Source of the DNA: Dugong dugon
Taxonomy: Eukaryota; Chordata; Mammalia; Sirenia; Dugongidae
NCBI GenBank assembly: GCA_030035585.1
Contig: CM057468.1
Coordinates: forward strand, 53,688,145-53,752,144
Reading direction: 5' to 3'
Length of the DNA: 64,000 bases
Both the position numbers and the translations under genes were made by a program. The notes below the pieces were generated by a model. It did not search any database, was not told the origin of the DNA, and saw nothing but the letters and a program-made list of their open reading frames with translations. Positions 38,201 through 50,568 of the stretch are shown piece after piece. Numbering within the stretch: the first letter of the stretch is position 1; each line of letters begins with the position of its first letter.

Positions 38201-41200
38201 TTATTTTTATCCCAGAGCTGCAGGAATGCTCACAGGTAGATCCCTGGCTACTAAGATGCTAGAAGTGACACAGAACTGAAGAAGCTTAAATATGGAAGCT
38301 TCCCCCTACTTCCTGAGGTTCTAAATATGAAATTCTAAATAGCTCTAAATAATAGTAATAAGAAATATCAGCAACAACATGCATTTTAATAATATATGTA
38401 ATGAATGGGATAAAACTAAATGTTCAAATAGACCAAAAAATCATCGAGTAATTCAGGAAAAGGCTAAAATTAAGCACTAAGTTACATGGATTTCAGATAA
38501 TCAGGTCAAAATGAGTTCAGGTGGAAAGTTCATTTTCAACAGACGTAAACAAGAAACAAATCCAGACTGAAGTCCACAATTTAAAATGCAAAGGCCCAAG
38601 TTCTGGTTCCTGATGGACCACTAACTAGCCAAGAGACTTCAGGCAAGTCATTCAATCTCCTTAGGTCCTAGAGAGGTTGGACTTAGTGGTACCTATTCTC
38701 ACTGTGACCTACGATCCTTTCCAGCTTTGCACTGATAGAATTCTATAAAAAGAAAATGCAAAGGTACGATATTACCATGTTATTGTAATCAGCTGGGTCA
38801 TACGTGCTTTGCGTAAAAACTTTACAGAGCTCCATAAACTCTTCACTCATCTCGTAGAGTTGTTCATTTAAAATTGCTCCCCGGGTCCCACCAAATTCAA
38901 GTCGTTCCAGCTTTTCAAATTCCAATATGGTGAAAAACACATCCTTTGTAAAAACACAGCACAGTGAACACCTTAACACCAAATTGAACAGTGAAAGAAC
39001 ATTTCAAAGTTTTGAAGACAGAACATTTTCAAACTTTTAAAATTTGTGGGTCCATGGGCATTCATATGATGGAAAATATTAATGATTTAATTGAATGAAA
39101 TGACTGCTAATTGTTAACATTATACTCCCATTTTCATATTTACTGAAAACTTTCTCACAGTCCACCATAGCTAGACATATGACTCCTTAATTTTATATCC
39201 TTCTAACCATAGGCAAGATCCTCAGGTAATATCCAAAACTCATATTTCCAGCCAGCTACACTTTGCAGTGCATCAGCTACCTTACTGAAAGGGGGCTCAA
39301 GAGGTTGTTAGGAACGTGTGACGCGTTTGGTATCCAAAGAGTTTAAGAGGCGTTCAGGCTGATAAAGCAGTAATGAGAGTTTTCAACATAAAAAGCTCCA
39401 ATTTCAAACGAAACTCAATAAATCATATATCAATGAAAAACCCCAAGCTTGCCAGAAAGAGCTTTAGAAAGATATTAAGGCAGTATCATCAGTCCAAACT
39501 TTTTTTAAAAAAAACCTCAGCCAGTTTATTCCACGAAAGAGAGAGTGTGTGTGTGCATGGGTGTTTGCATTCATTCAATGTTCATTTTTAAGTATTTTTA
39601 AAATATTATACAGAGAACATATTAATTTTCATGTTCTTTTTTCAACATTCATGAACGGTTTTAATATTTTTATAGTATAATATATATTTATGTACTAAAA
39701 GATAGTGTGATATTTTACGTTATCAAATGGGCTTTCAGGTATGGAATTCCAGTTTCAAACATGTAAGGGAAAAGACAGATTCATTTACAGCTGCCTGATT
39801 TACAAGTATCTTCCAGAAACTGAGTAAGTCGTAAGTCAAGGGACACTGGTACCTAGAGAGATCCATTTAAACTCAGCAAAATAATGGAATAGAAAAGAAA
39901 TCAAAGCTTTTAAAACTCTCCTTATAGCACTTGCTTAATGACCTCATTAGAATCACTAAGAAAAAGGACTTCCCACCTACCAAACAGAATAAAGTATTCC
40001 CTGAAACTTGTGAAAAGCTGAAGGAGTTCTGAAGGCACCTACAATATGAACACGTTCCAAGTCAATAAATACCTCTATTTTCATTAAACGGTCGAGAAAC
40101 TTGTCAAATCTGCAAAACACTAGGTGAGACTGGAAATCCCATGGTTTCAGCTCTTCGTTTCCTGTGAAATAGCGTGCCAATCCTTTCTGATAGTTGGAAA
40201 AAGAATTTCTGAAAGTCTTTAAGATGTGAATTGTAACCTGCACCTTTTCCATTGAGTCTTCAATTTCTCCTTTCAAAAGGTCCTCAGGTGAAACGTAAGC
40301 TATTGCCTAGGGTTGAATGAAATAAAATGATTAAAAAATACATTTAACAGTTTTCACTATAACCACCTCTGTTTCCAGGAGTCAATTTGGAATGACAATG
40401 TCTAAAATGAGGCCAACACTGGTGTGAGACAGGAAGCATGAATTCCAGAAATTCAGACACTTGGGCTTCAATAACATACTTGTATAAGTTAGAATGATCT
40501 GCAGGAAATTCTGCTATTTCTGAATTCATACATTCTAGCAATGACTAATTTTTGCTAAGCCCCATAGGTATGACAACTGTGTAATCAACATTTGCATGGA
40601 TATTCCTGCAAGCAACTATTCTTCACAACTGTCTTTTTATACAAAGAAATACACAACCCAGGGGCGGGAGGGAATCTATCAGAGCATGGATTTTGACAAT
40701 ATGGTCACCTTATCTGGCAGTAAGGAGCCCTGGTGACACAGTGGTTGAGCGCTCAGCTGCTAACTGAAAGGTTGATGGTTCAAACCCACCAGCTGCTCAG
40801 TGGGAGAAAGATGTGACAGTCTGCTTGTGTAAAGATTTACAGCCTTGGAAACCCTACAGGGCAGTTCTTCTCTCTCCTATAGGGTCTCTATGAGTTGGAA
40901 CTGACTCAACAGCAACAGGTTTCCCTGGCCATACAGCCACGTGCAAAGGTGAAAAAGAGCTGGTATAGGTTGATACAGCATTGAAAATTTTTTCAGGTTA
41001 GCAAACTACTTTTCTGGGGCTTAAGCAGCATTATAGGACGTAAAACTAGCTGAGGTATGCCACGTGAACTAGTTTTGAGTAGAGAAAAGGGACGGGAAAG
41101 AAGGCTTTAAAAAAATAAAAGAAAAAGAAAAAAACAGACGGACTAGCTGATCCACGTAGCTCTGGTCAAATTCTCATAGGCCTATCCTCCAGATTCCTCC

Positions 41201-44200
41201 CAGTTCTTCGCCCACCGTGTTTCTTACATAAACACTCGGAATTTCCTTCTTCAAGAACCTATGAATTATGAGGTTCTTTTGAATACTATTTCTTTTTGAT
41301 GCATCTTAACTTCATATGAAATTACAGATTTAAATTTTGTGCCTTTAATTTTGTGGTTGCTTAGAAAGTTAGAGGTTTTAATGGAGAACATAATGAAAGG
41401 CACCAAGTTCAACATAACAGATGGAATGGTTTTTTTTTTCTTATTGTAGACATACTATTAGTCCCCTTCTCCCTTCCCTCATGAATGACAATAGTTTTAT
41501 ATACAATACAGACTCTATGCCGTAAATTTGTAAAGTAGTAAGAAAAGCATTTAATGTCTAATTACTCTATCGATCAGAATCGCTCAAGTTCTGGCTTTAG
41601 ATTTTCAATCTATGCTCTTATTTCCCACTCAGGCTGAATAGAAACTTAGCCTGTCCATGGATGTTGCTAATGCTGTGCACAGAGCAGGGACGAGAACTAC
41701 ACTTTGGTGTGGGTTAGGGATTCCATATATTTATACGTATTCTTTACAATAAATGTTCTTCTTTAGGAAGCTGAAATCTATGGAGACAGACTCCACCGCT
41801 TTCTGTTTCAGCAGCCCGTTACCTAGTTACCTACACCTCAAGTCATCTCCCTTGGGCAAGCCATTCTTACATTCATTTGTGTGCTTCTCGGCTAACTCGG
41901 CTAATTCGCACATAAATGGGCCAATCCCAGCCAACTCTGTTCTACTCGATGCAGTTAACTTTCTGTTCATACAGCCCATGGTTGAATAAGACATCATAAG
42001 GCAAGGGCAGAATACTCGATACCCTAGATTAGAATCTATATTCTTTTCCTGGGCAGTAGGGTCTGTGAGGGGAAAAGCATCAGCAGGAGGCAGGAGACCT
42101 GACTGTGATCCAATTAGGAGCCATTAACTGCTTTGGGGACATCAGTTAAGCCATCTCAGTGGGTCTCAGCTTCCTTATCTGCAAAACGAGGGAGATGAAT
42201 TAAGTGAACCTCAAGATCCCTGCTCGTGCTTTAGCTCTGAATTCTTCCATTTCCTACCGTGTATCTGTCTGGAACATACCCAAATACACCAGCTCTCTAT
42301 TATCTCACATTTAGTGGTATCAGCACAAACAAAAAAGAGCCACTGGATTTAGCGTGAACTGGTACTACTTCAGGGCCTTATAAATTAAAATAAACACCAG
42401 AACCAAACCCACTGCCACCAAGTCAGTTCTGACTGACGGCGATACGATGTGTTACGGAGTAAAACTGCCCCATAGGGCTTTCTGGGCTGTAATTTTTATG
42501 GAGGCAGAGTGCCTGGCCTTTCTTCCACAATGCCACCAGGAGGGTTCATCAACCGTTACTTTAGCAGTTGAGAGCAAACTGTTTGTGTCACCCAAGGACC
42601 TTTATAAATTAAAATACGGCTAACCAATTTATTTCGTGGGGCTAGGCAGGCCACATCCGTATCAATGATATTATGCTAGTTTGTTGACTATCTCCCAGCC
42701 TCATCTTTTCTGTTTTTCATGTCTTTTACAGAGTCAAGTGGCCCTGGTGGCAAGGTGGTTAGAGCGATCGACTGCTAACTGAAAGGTTGGTGGTTTGAAA
42801 CCACCATCAGCTCTGCAGGAGAAAGATGTGGCAGTCTGCTTCTGTAGAGATTTACAGCCTTGGAAACCCAATGGGGTGGCTATGAGTCAAAATCGACTCG
42901 ACGACAGCGGGTTGGATTTACGGTCTTAATTTTTATCAATCCCTGACACCTCTTCTCCATACTCAACCTCTCAGACTTAAACTCTTCCTCACCTAGGACC
43001 TGGCAGATGACAATATCCATAGTGGGGATACCAAGTCATAGAAAGAGAGGATGGTGGACCTAGAGTAGTGATGAGAATACAGAGACCAGGAAGTAGAGTC
43101 AGGTTACCAGAAAAAGTAGGCAAGGCATTAATACCCCATTACCAAAGCATGTTGTGCTGCATCAGATGTGGCCAGATGATGTATTTTATGTGTCTGAGCT
43201 AAATGGTTGTATTAATGGTTGTTGATGTTAGGTTCCAGTCAAGTCAATTCCGATTCACAGTGACACCATGTGACAGAGTGGAACTGTCCCATAGGGCTTC
43301 TAGACTGTAATCTTTACGGGAGCAGATCACCAGGTCTTTCTCCCACAGAGCCGCTGGGTGGGTCTGAACTGCCAGCCTTTCAGTTAGCAGCTGAGCACTT
43401 AACCATTGAACCACCAGGGCTTCTTGTGTTAATGGCTAGTGTTAGAAAACAAGTGAGGAGAAATACATTTGCTACGTAAGTAACAAAGGGTTTCTGACTA
43501 TAACTGATGCCTGGAAGGGTCAGGCAGATAATGAAGATGAGTGAAGCAGATCAAGAACAACCGCCAATGGTGGAGACCACAGTCACCTGGACAGCACCTG
43601 ACCCACCTAAAGCGACACCTGAAGCTCTAGCAGCTGACTGTGCCAATGAGGATGGCCAAGCCAGCGTTGTGAGGTCTCAAACTTTTCAGCAGTAGCTGAA
43701 ACTCTGGCATTTTAACGAAGCCTTCCCAATTTTAGTATTGGCTAAATATATATATACATATACTAAGAGTTTCAAAATATTGTGCAAAACAAACACTGCA
43801 TTGGTCTCCAGATCGAATACATCTGATGGAATGCCAGCTTAAGGTCTCTGATATATAGGACGTAGGATTCAAATGTTTCATTAAAATACTGAGATCAATA
43901 GATTCATGGGAGCCAAGTTCATGAAAAGCTACATGAAGAAATACAATTATACAAAAAGACAGAAAATGTGTGATCAAACAAATGATGCAAGCTACAAACT
44001 AAGAAACACACGGTACTATCAGATACTCAATAAGTCATCCAAAATTTTAAAAAATGGTAATGCTCAAAGCTGGTGAGTTATAGTAAAACTTCTTAAACAT
44101 TGATTATAGCAATGTAATTAATATAGCCTTTTAGAAAACAAATGGCAGATACTAAATATTGCCCAATAGTCATGAAAAGATTGTACCCTTTGATTAACAT

Positions 44201-47200
44201 CAGGAATTCATACTAAGCAAATTATCTAAGTTAAGGAAAAGAAGATTTTTGTAAGAAGTTGTTTTCTCAGAGTTGTTTACAATGGAGGAGGCTGGAAACA
44301 ACCAAAACGTCCAGCAACAATCAAATCACTTTTGAAGAAGCTAAAATAATAAATTGTATGTTTGATAAAATGTTAATATGTATAAGTTTAGGAGAAGAAA
44401 AATAAAAAAACACTGAATTTCAGGGTGGTAGAATTGCAGGACTATTTTTGTTTTTATAAATTTTATGCAACAAAAATATTTTATAATCATTAGCGTGCCA
44501 TGTGTTAGGCTGTAATTAGAAACAAAAACTGTTCTTTTAAAATATGGAGGACAGCATAGTGGTTAAGAGTCTCTGCCACTTACTAAACTGTACCTATGCA
44601 ATAGTGTTGCTGTGAGGATTAAATTAGTAAACTTTTGTAAAGGACTTAGAAAAGTACCTGGCAAATAGTAGGCACTATACAAGTGTTAAATCATACTTGT
44701 TAAATAAGTAGAAACAATAAAATTCGATGACAAACAATGCAGGAGGAGTAGACTTCCCAGTTCAGCTCTTTAGGGAACCCAAGTATGAAAGGTGGCTCAT
44801 TGCTGATTTTTGATTCCTAATCTGTTGGGACAGATTAACTACAGAGTCCAGGATCTGCCACTCAAAGAATCAAGGAAGCCAGGTCAATGGAAATTTTGGA
44901 CAGAAGCCTGACATAGTAACTAAGGAACAACAAAAGCTACATTATTTCCTCCAGATCTTGGCAAACTCTGGCTGTTGACACAGACCAGGGGCTGGGAATA
45001 ATGGGTTTTACAGGCTTATAGGTAACCAGGACTCCTTCTAAGCTACCTACACCAATGAATGGCCACCTCTGGGGTTAATACTTGAACAGGGCTTTGCAGT
45101 AACACCGTTTGGATTATTTTTAGAGTGAGATGAGGAGCCCTAAAATGGGGGTTGGGAGAAGTGGTGGTTATAGTTCTTGACCCCACAACAGGGATTGTGG
45201 TCTTGCACGTGGAGATCCACGCCATTAGGGCCCAGTGCCCTTGGCTAACAACCGTGCAAAAGTTAAGTTTATACAAAAGAGAAACAGAAATAGAATGAAG
45301 CCAGAGGAGATGATGATAAAACACAGCAAGGAATTGATCCAATGTTATCTATTATCTATAGTTGCAACTCGATTGTAACTCAACAGTTTGGATAAGAGAA
45401 CAAGAAGCAACTATTATTGAGCTTCTATTAATCGTCAGGCATTGCACTGGGTCATCTATTAAATAGACCTATTTAATATTAAATATATTTGGGGAAATAC
45501 ACATTGAGTATATTCCCCAAACACATTAGAACATATTCTCTACTAAATATATATACATTATATTTTGTTAGTGATTTTTTTTAAATCTCATTAGGAAATC
45601 GACATTAAAAATACTACTTTCTTCCTCTTTCTTACACACTCTCTCTCAGTCTTTCTGTCTCTCATTCTCAAACCTGTTTCAGTCTGTCAGTTGCAGATAG
45701 AGGAGATCCAATTCATATATTCTGATCCAATGGCTCTAAATTGCATTTGTTTTACAAAAACTCCTTAGGTGGTTCAGATACATACCTCTAATTAAGAGCC
45801 ACTGAATAATGAATGTGATTCCAAGTATTTTTTGCTCTGAAATTATGCAATATTCTCTGATATTATGGACAAAAAAAGAATGAGAGTTCACTCAGAAAGG
45901 ATGAGGAAGGGGTGGGAGGCAGTTCTCTTAAAAACAAAAAATTGCTAGTTAAATGAGGTGATTGACTAAAGAAACAATATAAGAGATTTTTAAGGATCAA
46001 CCATGAATTTCCACATTCAGTTGGATCACCTTTCTTGGGAACAGGCATAAATATGGATCTCTTCCAGTTGGTTGGCCAGGTAGCCATCTCCCAAATTTCT
46101 TGGCATAGACGAGTGAGCACTTCCAGCACTACATCTGTTTGTTGAAACATCTCAATTGATACTCAGTCAATTCCTGAAGCCTTGTTTTTCGCCAATGCCT
46201 TCAGTGCAGCTTGGACTTCTTCCTTCAGTACCATTGGTTCCCAATCACAAATAGTTGAACTTCCATCAATTCTTTTTGGCATAATGACTCTGTGTATTCC
46301 TTCCATCTTCTTTTAATACTTCCTGCATCATTTAATATTTTCCCCATAGAAGCCTTCACCATTGGAACTCGAGACCTGAATTTTTTCTTCAGTTCTTTCA
46401 GCTTGAGAAATGCCAAGTGTGTTCTTCACTTTTGGTTTTCTATCTCCATCCAGCTCTTTGCACATGTGATCATGATACTTTACTTCGTCTTCTTCAGCCG
46501 CCCTTTTGAAATCCTCTGTTCAGTTCTTTTACTTCATCTTTTCTTCCTTTTGCTTTAGCTGCTTGATGTTCAAAAGCAAGTTTCAGACTCTCTTCTGACA
46601 CCCATTTTGGTCTTTTCTTTCTTTCCTCCTGTCTTTTTAATGACCTCTTTCTTTCTTCATGGATGATGTCCTTGATGTCATTCCACAACTCGTCTGGTCT
46701 TCAGTCATTAGCGTTCAACACGTCAAATCTATTCTTGAGATGGTCTCTAAATGCAGGTAGGATATACTCAAGGTCATCTTTGGCTTTTGTCGATTTGCTC
46801 TAATTTTCTTCAGTTTCAACTTGAACTTGCATAAGAGCAATTGATGGTCTGTTCTGCAATTGGCCCCTGGCCTTGTTCTGACTGATGATATAGAGCTTTT
46901 CCATTGTCTCTTTCCACAGATGTAGTCGATTTGATTCCTGTGTATTCCATCTAGCAAGGTCCATGTGTATAGTTGCCGTTTATGTTGGTGAAAAAACATA
47001 TTTGCAACAAAGAAGTCGCTGGTCTTGCAAAATTCTATTATGCGATCTCCAGCATTGTTTCTATCACCAAGGCTATATTTTCCAACTACCAATCCTTCTT
47101 CGTTTCCAACTTTCACATTCCAAAACCAGTAATTATCAATGCATCCTGATTGCATGCTCGATCAATTTTAGACTGCAGAAGCTGGTAAAAAATTTCAGTT

Positions 47201-50200
47201 TCTTCATCTTTGGCCTTAGTGGTTGGTGCATAAATATGAATAATAGTCGTATTAACTGGTCTTCCTTGTAGGCATGTGGATATTATCCAATTACTGACAG
47301 TGCTGTACTTCAGGAATCATCTTGAAATGTTTTTGATGATGAATGCAATGCCATTCCTCTTCAAGCTGTCATTCCTGGCGTAGAAGACCATATGATTGTC
47401 TAATTCAAAATGACCAATACCAGTCCATTTCAGCTCACTAATGTGTAGGATATTGATGTTTATGCATGCCATTTTTGACAATTTCCAATTTTCCTAGATT
47501 CATACTTCATACATGCCACGTTCCGATTATTAATGGATGTTTGTAGCTGTTTCTTCTTATTTTGAGTCGTGCCACATCAGCAAATGAAGGTCCCGAAAGC
47601 TTGATGCCATCCACGTCACTAATGTTGACTCTACTTTGAGGATGCAGCTCTTCCTCAGTCATCTTTTCAGTGCCTTCCAAACTGGGGGGCTCATCTTCTG
47701 GCACTATATCAGACAATGTTCTGCTCCTATCCATAAGGTTTTCACTGGCTAATTCTTTTCAGAAGTAGATCGCAGGGTCCTTCTTCCTAGTCTGTCTTAG
47801 TCTGGAAGCTCAGCTGAAACTTGTCCACAATGGGTGACCCTGCTGGTATCTGAATAGTGGTGGCATAGCTTCCAGCATCACAGCAACATGCAAGCCCCTA
47901 CAGTAAGGCAAACTGAGACACGAGGGGGAAATATATATATATATGTATATATGCATATATACACATATATTTTTTTGTCAGATTCTCTTAACTTACTTCA
48001 CTTTCTGAAAGTTTTCCATCGGCCAGTATTCCTGTGGAAACCAAAGGCAAAGCTACAAAGGAGGTACTATGCATATCCGCCTTTTATCAGAAGCTGCCTT
48101 AAGTCTCTTTGAAGAAAGGTAGTACAGTAAACAAACAAACAAAATCCAGCAATGACCTGTCCTTTGACTGTATCTGAGTTATTTCTAGAGTTTCCTTACC
48201 TTGCCATTTGAGATAAAAAGTCATCTAGGGTTTGTTACCATAAAAGTTCTTCTGAAAAATGAAAATGATGTTCTGACTATACTGGGATTATGTGTTCATC
48301 ACTGGTTTAATAAAACCTACTGCATAACAATGATTCTTATTATTCCTATTTTTTAATGCAACATACCTGGTCAATGAAGAGATTACAAAACTCTTGCAGT
48401 AAACCTATAATCCGAGCAGGAGTATTATAAAACTTGGAATGACTCCAGATCAGACAGATTGTATGAAACAGTGGGGTGATTAATACATGGCTCTGTGGGA
48501 ATTCTGTCTCCTGAAGACACTGAATGTGTCTCCTCAGTGGTCTCAGGTGAAGTTCTACATCCTGGGCTTCCAGGAGAGCTGAAAGGAAAGAGAACCACAG
48601 TGAATGTGATGCACATTACTTTACAATGTGAAGCAACATGGCTTTACTTGAACGCTATCATGTGTCTTTGTACATTACTTGTCATAATATACATCTGATC
48701 AGTTTGGAAGATTTTGTCCATTTGTAATTCAACCATTCAGAAGAGTGTTGTCAGGTGCCATCAAGTCGGCTTCAACTCATAGTCACCCCATGTACAACAG
48801 AACAAAACAACCCTGGTCCTGCACCATCTCCATGATTCTTGGTATGCTCAAGTCCATTGTTGCAGCCACTGTGTATTTTGAGTGCCTTCCGATCTAGAGG
48901 GCTTATCTCCCAGGGCTATATCAGACAATATTCTGTTGTGATCCATAGGGTTTTCACTGGCTAATTTTCAGCAGTAGATTGTCAGGCCTTTTTTCCTAAT
49001 CGGTCATAGTCTGGAAGCTCCACTGAAACCTATCCACCACAGGTGACCTTGCTGGTATTTGAAACACCAGTGGCATAGAGTCCAGCATCAGATCAACACA
49101 TGAGCCACCACAATATGACGAACTGAGAGAAGGTGGTGGTTCAGAAGAGTACTGGTGCAGTTACTCAATCACATAACCAAATTGTGATGAAGACCCAGTG
49201 GGAAAACACTCTTAAGAGTCTAATTTACTCAACCCTATGGAAACGGAGACCAAAACATCTTTATAAAATGTTTTATCACTTTATGTTTTGGGTTACAAGC
49301 TTCATCACTAGAATTTTAATTCCTCCTAGCTACTTGGCACTACCACCACTCACCGACAGGTTTCAGCAGAGCTTCCAGACTGAGCAGACTAGGAAGAAGG
49401 ACCTGGTGGTCTACTTCTGAAAAAATTGGCCACTGAATACCTTATGAACAGCAGTGGAACATTATCTGATATAGTGCTGGAAGATGAGTCCATCAGGTTG
49501 GAAGGAGCTCAAAATCTGACTGAGGAAGAACTATCCCTTCAAAGTAGAGTCAACCTTAATGGTATGGATGGAGTAAAGCTTTTGGGACCCTCATTTGCTA
49601 ATGTGGCATGATTCAAAATGAAAACTAGCTGCAAACATCCACTAATAATCAGAAGGTAAAATGTATGAAATATGAATCTACGAAAATTGGAAGTTGTCAA
49701 AAATGAAATGGGAATGCATAAAGATTGATATCCTAGGTATTAGTGAGCTCAAATGGACTGGTACTGGTCATTCTGAATTGGATAATCATATGATCTACTA
49801 TGCCAGGAATGACAACTTGAAGAGGAATGGCGTTGCATTCATCATCAAAAATATTTCAAGATGATTCCTGAAGTACAACGCTGTCAGTGATAGGATAATT
49901 CCATATGCCTACAAGGAAGACCGGTTAATACAGCTGTTATTCAGTTGCCCACCAACCACTTGTGCCAAATATGAAGACACTGAAAATTCTTACCAACTTC
50001 CGCAGTGTGAAATTGATCAAACATGTAATCAAGATGCATTGATAATTACTGGTGATCGGACTGTGAAAGTTGGAAACAAACAAGGATTGGTAGTTGGAAA
50101 ATACGGCCTTGGTGATAGAATTAACGCTGGAGATTGCATGATTTAATTTTCTAAGACTAACAATTTTTTCATGACAAATACCTTTTTCAACAACATATAT

Positions 50201-50536
50201 GGTGACTATACACGTGGACCTCACTGGACAGAAAACACAGGGATCAAATCAACTACATCTGTGGAAAGAGGCATTGGGAAAGGTCAATATCATCAGTCAG
50301 AACAAGCCCAAGGGCTGTCTGCGGAACAGACCATCAATTGTTCATAGGCAAGTTTAAGCTGAAGCTGAAAAAAATTAAAACAAGTCCATGAGAGAGGCAA
50401 AGTAGAACCTTGAGTATATCCCACCAGAATTTAGAGACCATCTCAAGAATAGATTTGACTCATTGAACACTAATGACAGAAGACCAGAGAAGTTGTAGGA
50501 TGACATCAAGGACATCATACATGAAGCAAGCAAGAA

Positions 50537-50568
<32 letters not shown>

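Noticed and set aside
40724-40800. tRNA genes in the GGAGCCCTGGTGGC-type heads
   Set aside because: The same head recurs about 17 times with a fixed SINE body and target duplications.
47507-47734. 75-codon ORF as a gene
   Set aside because: It is the N-terminal part of the RTE protein; the same sequence recurs at 49426-49611.
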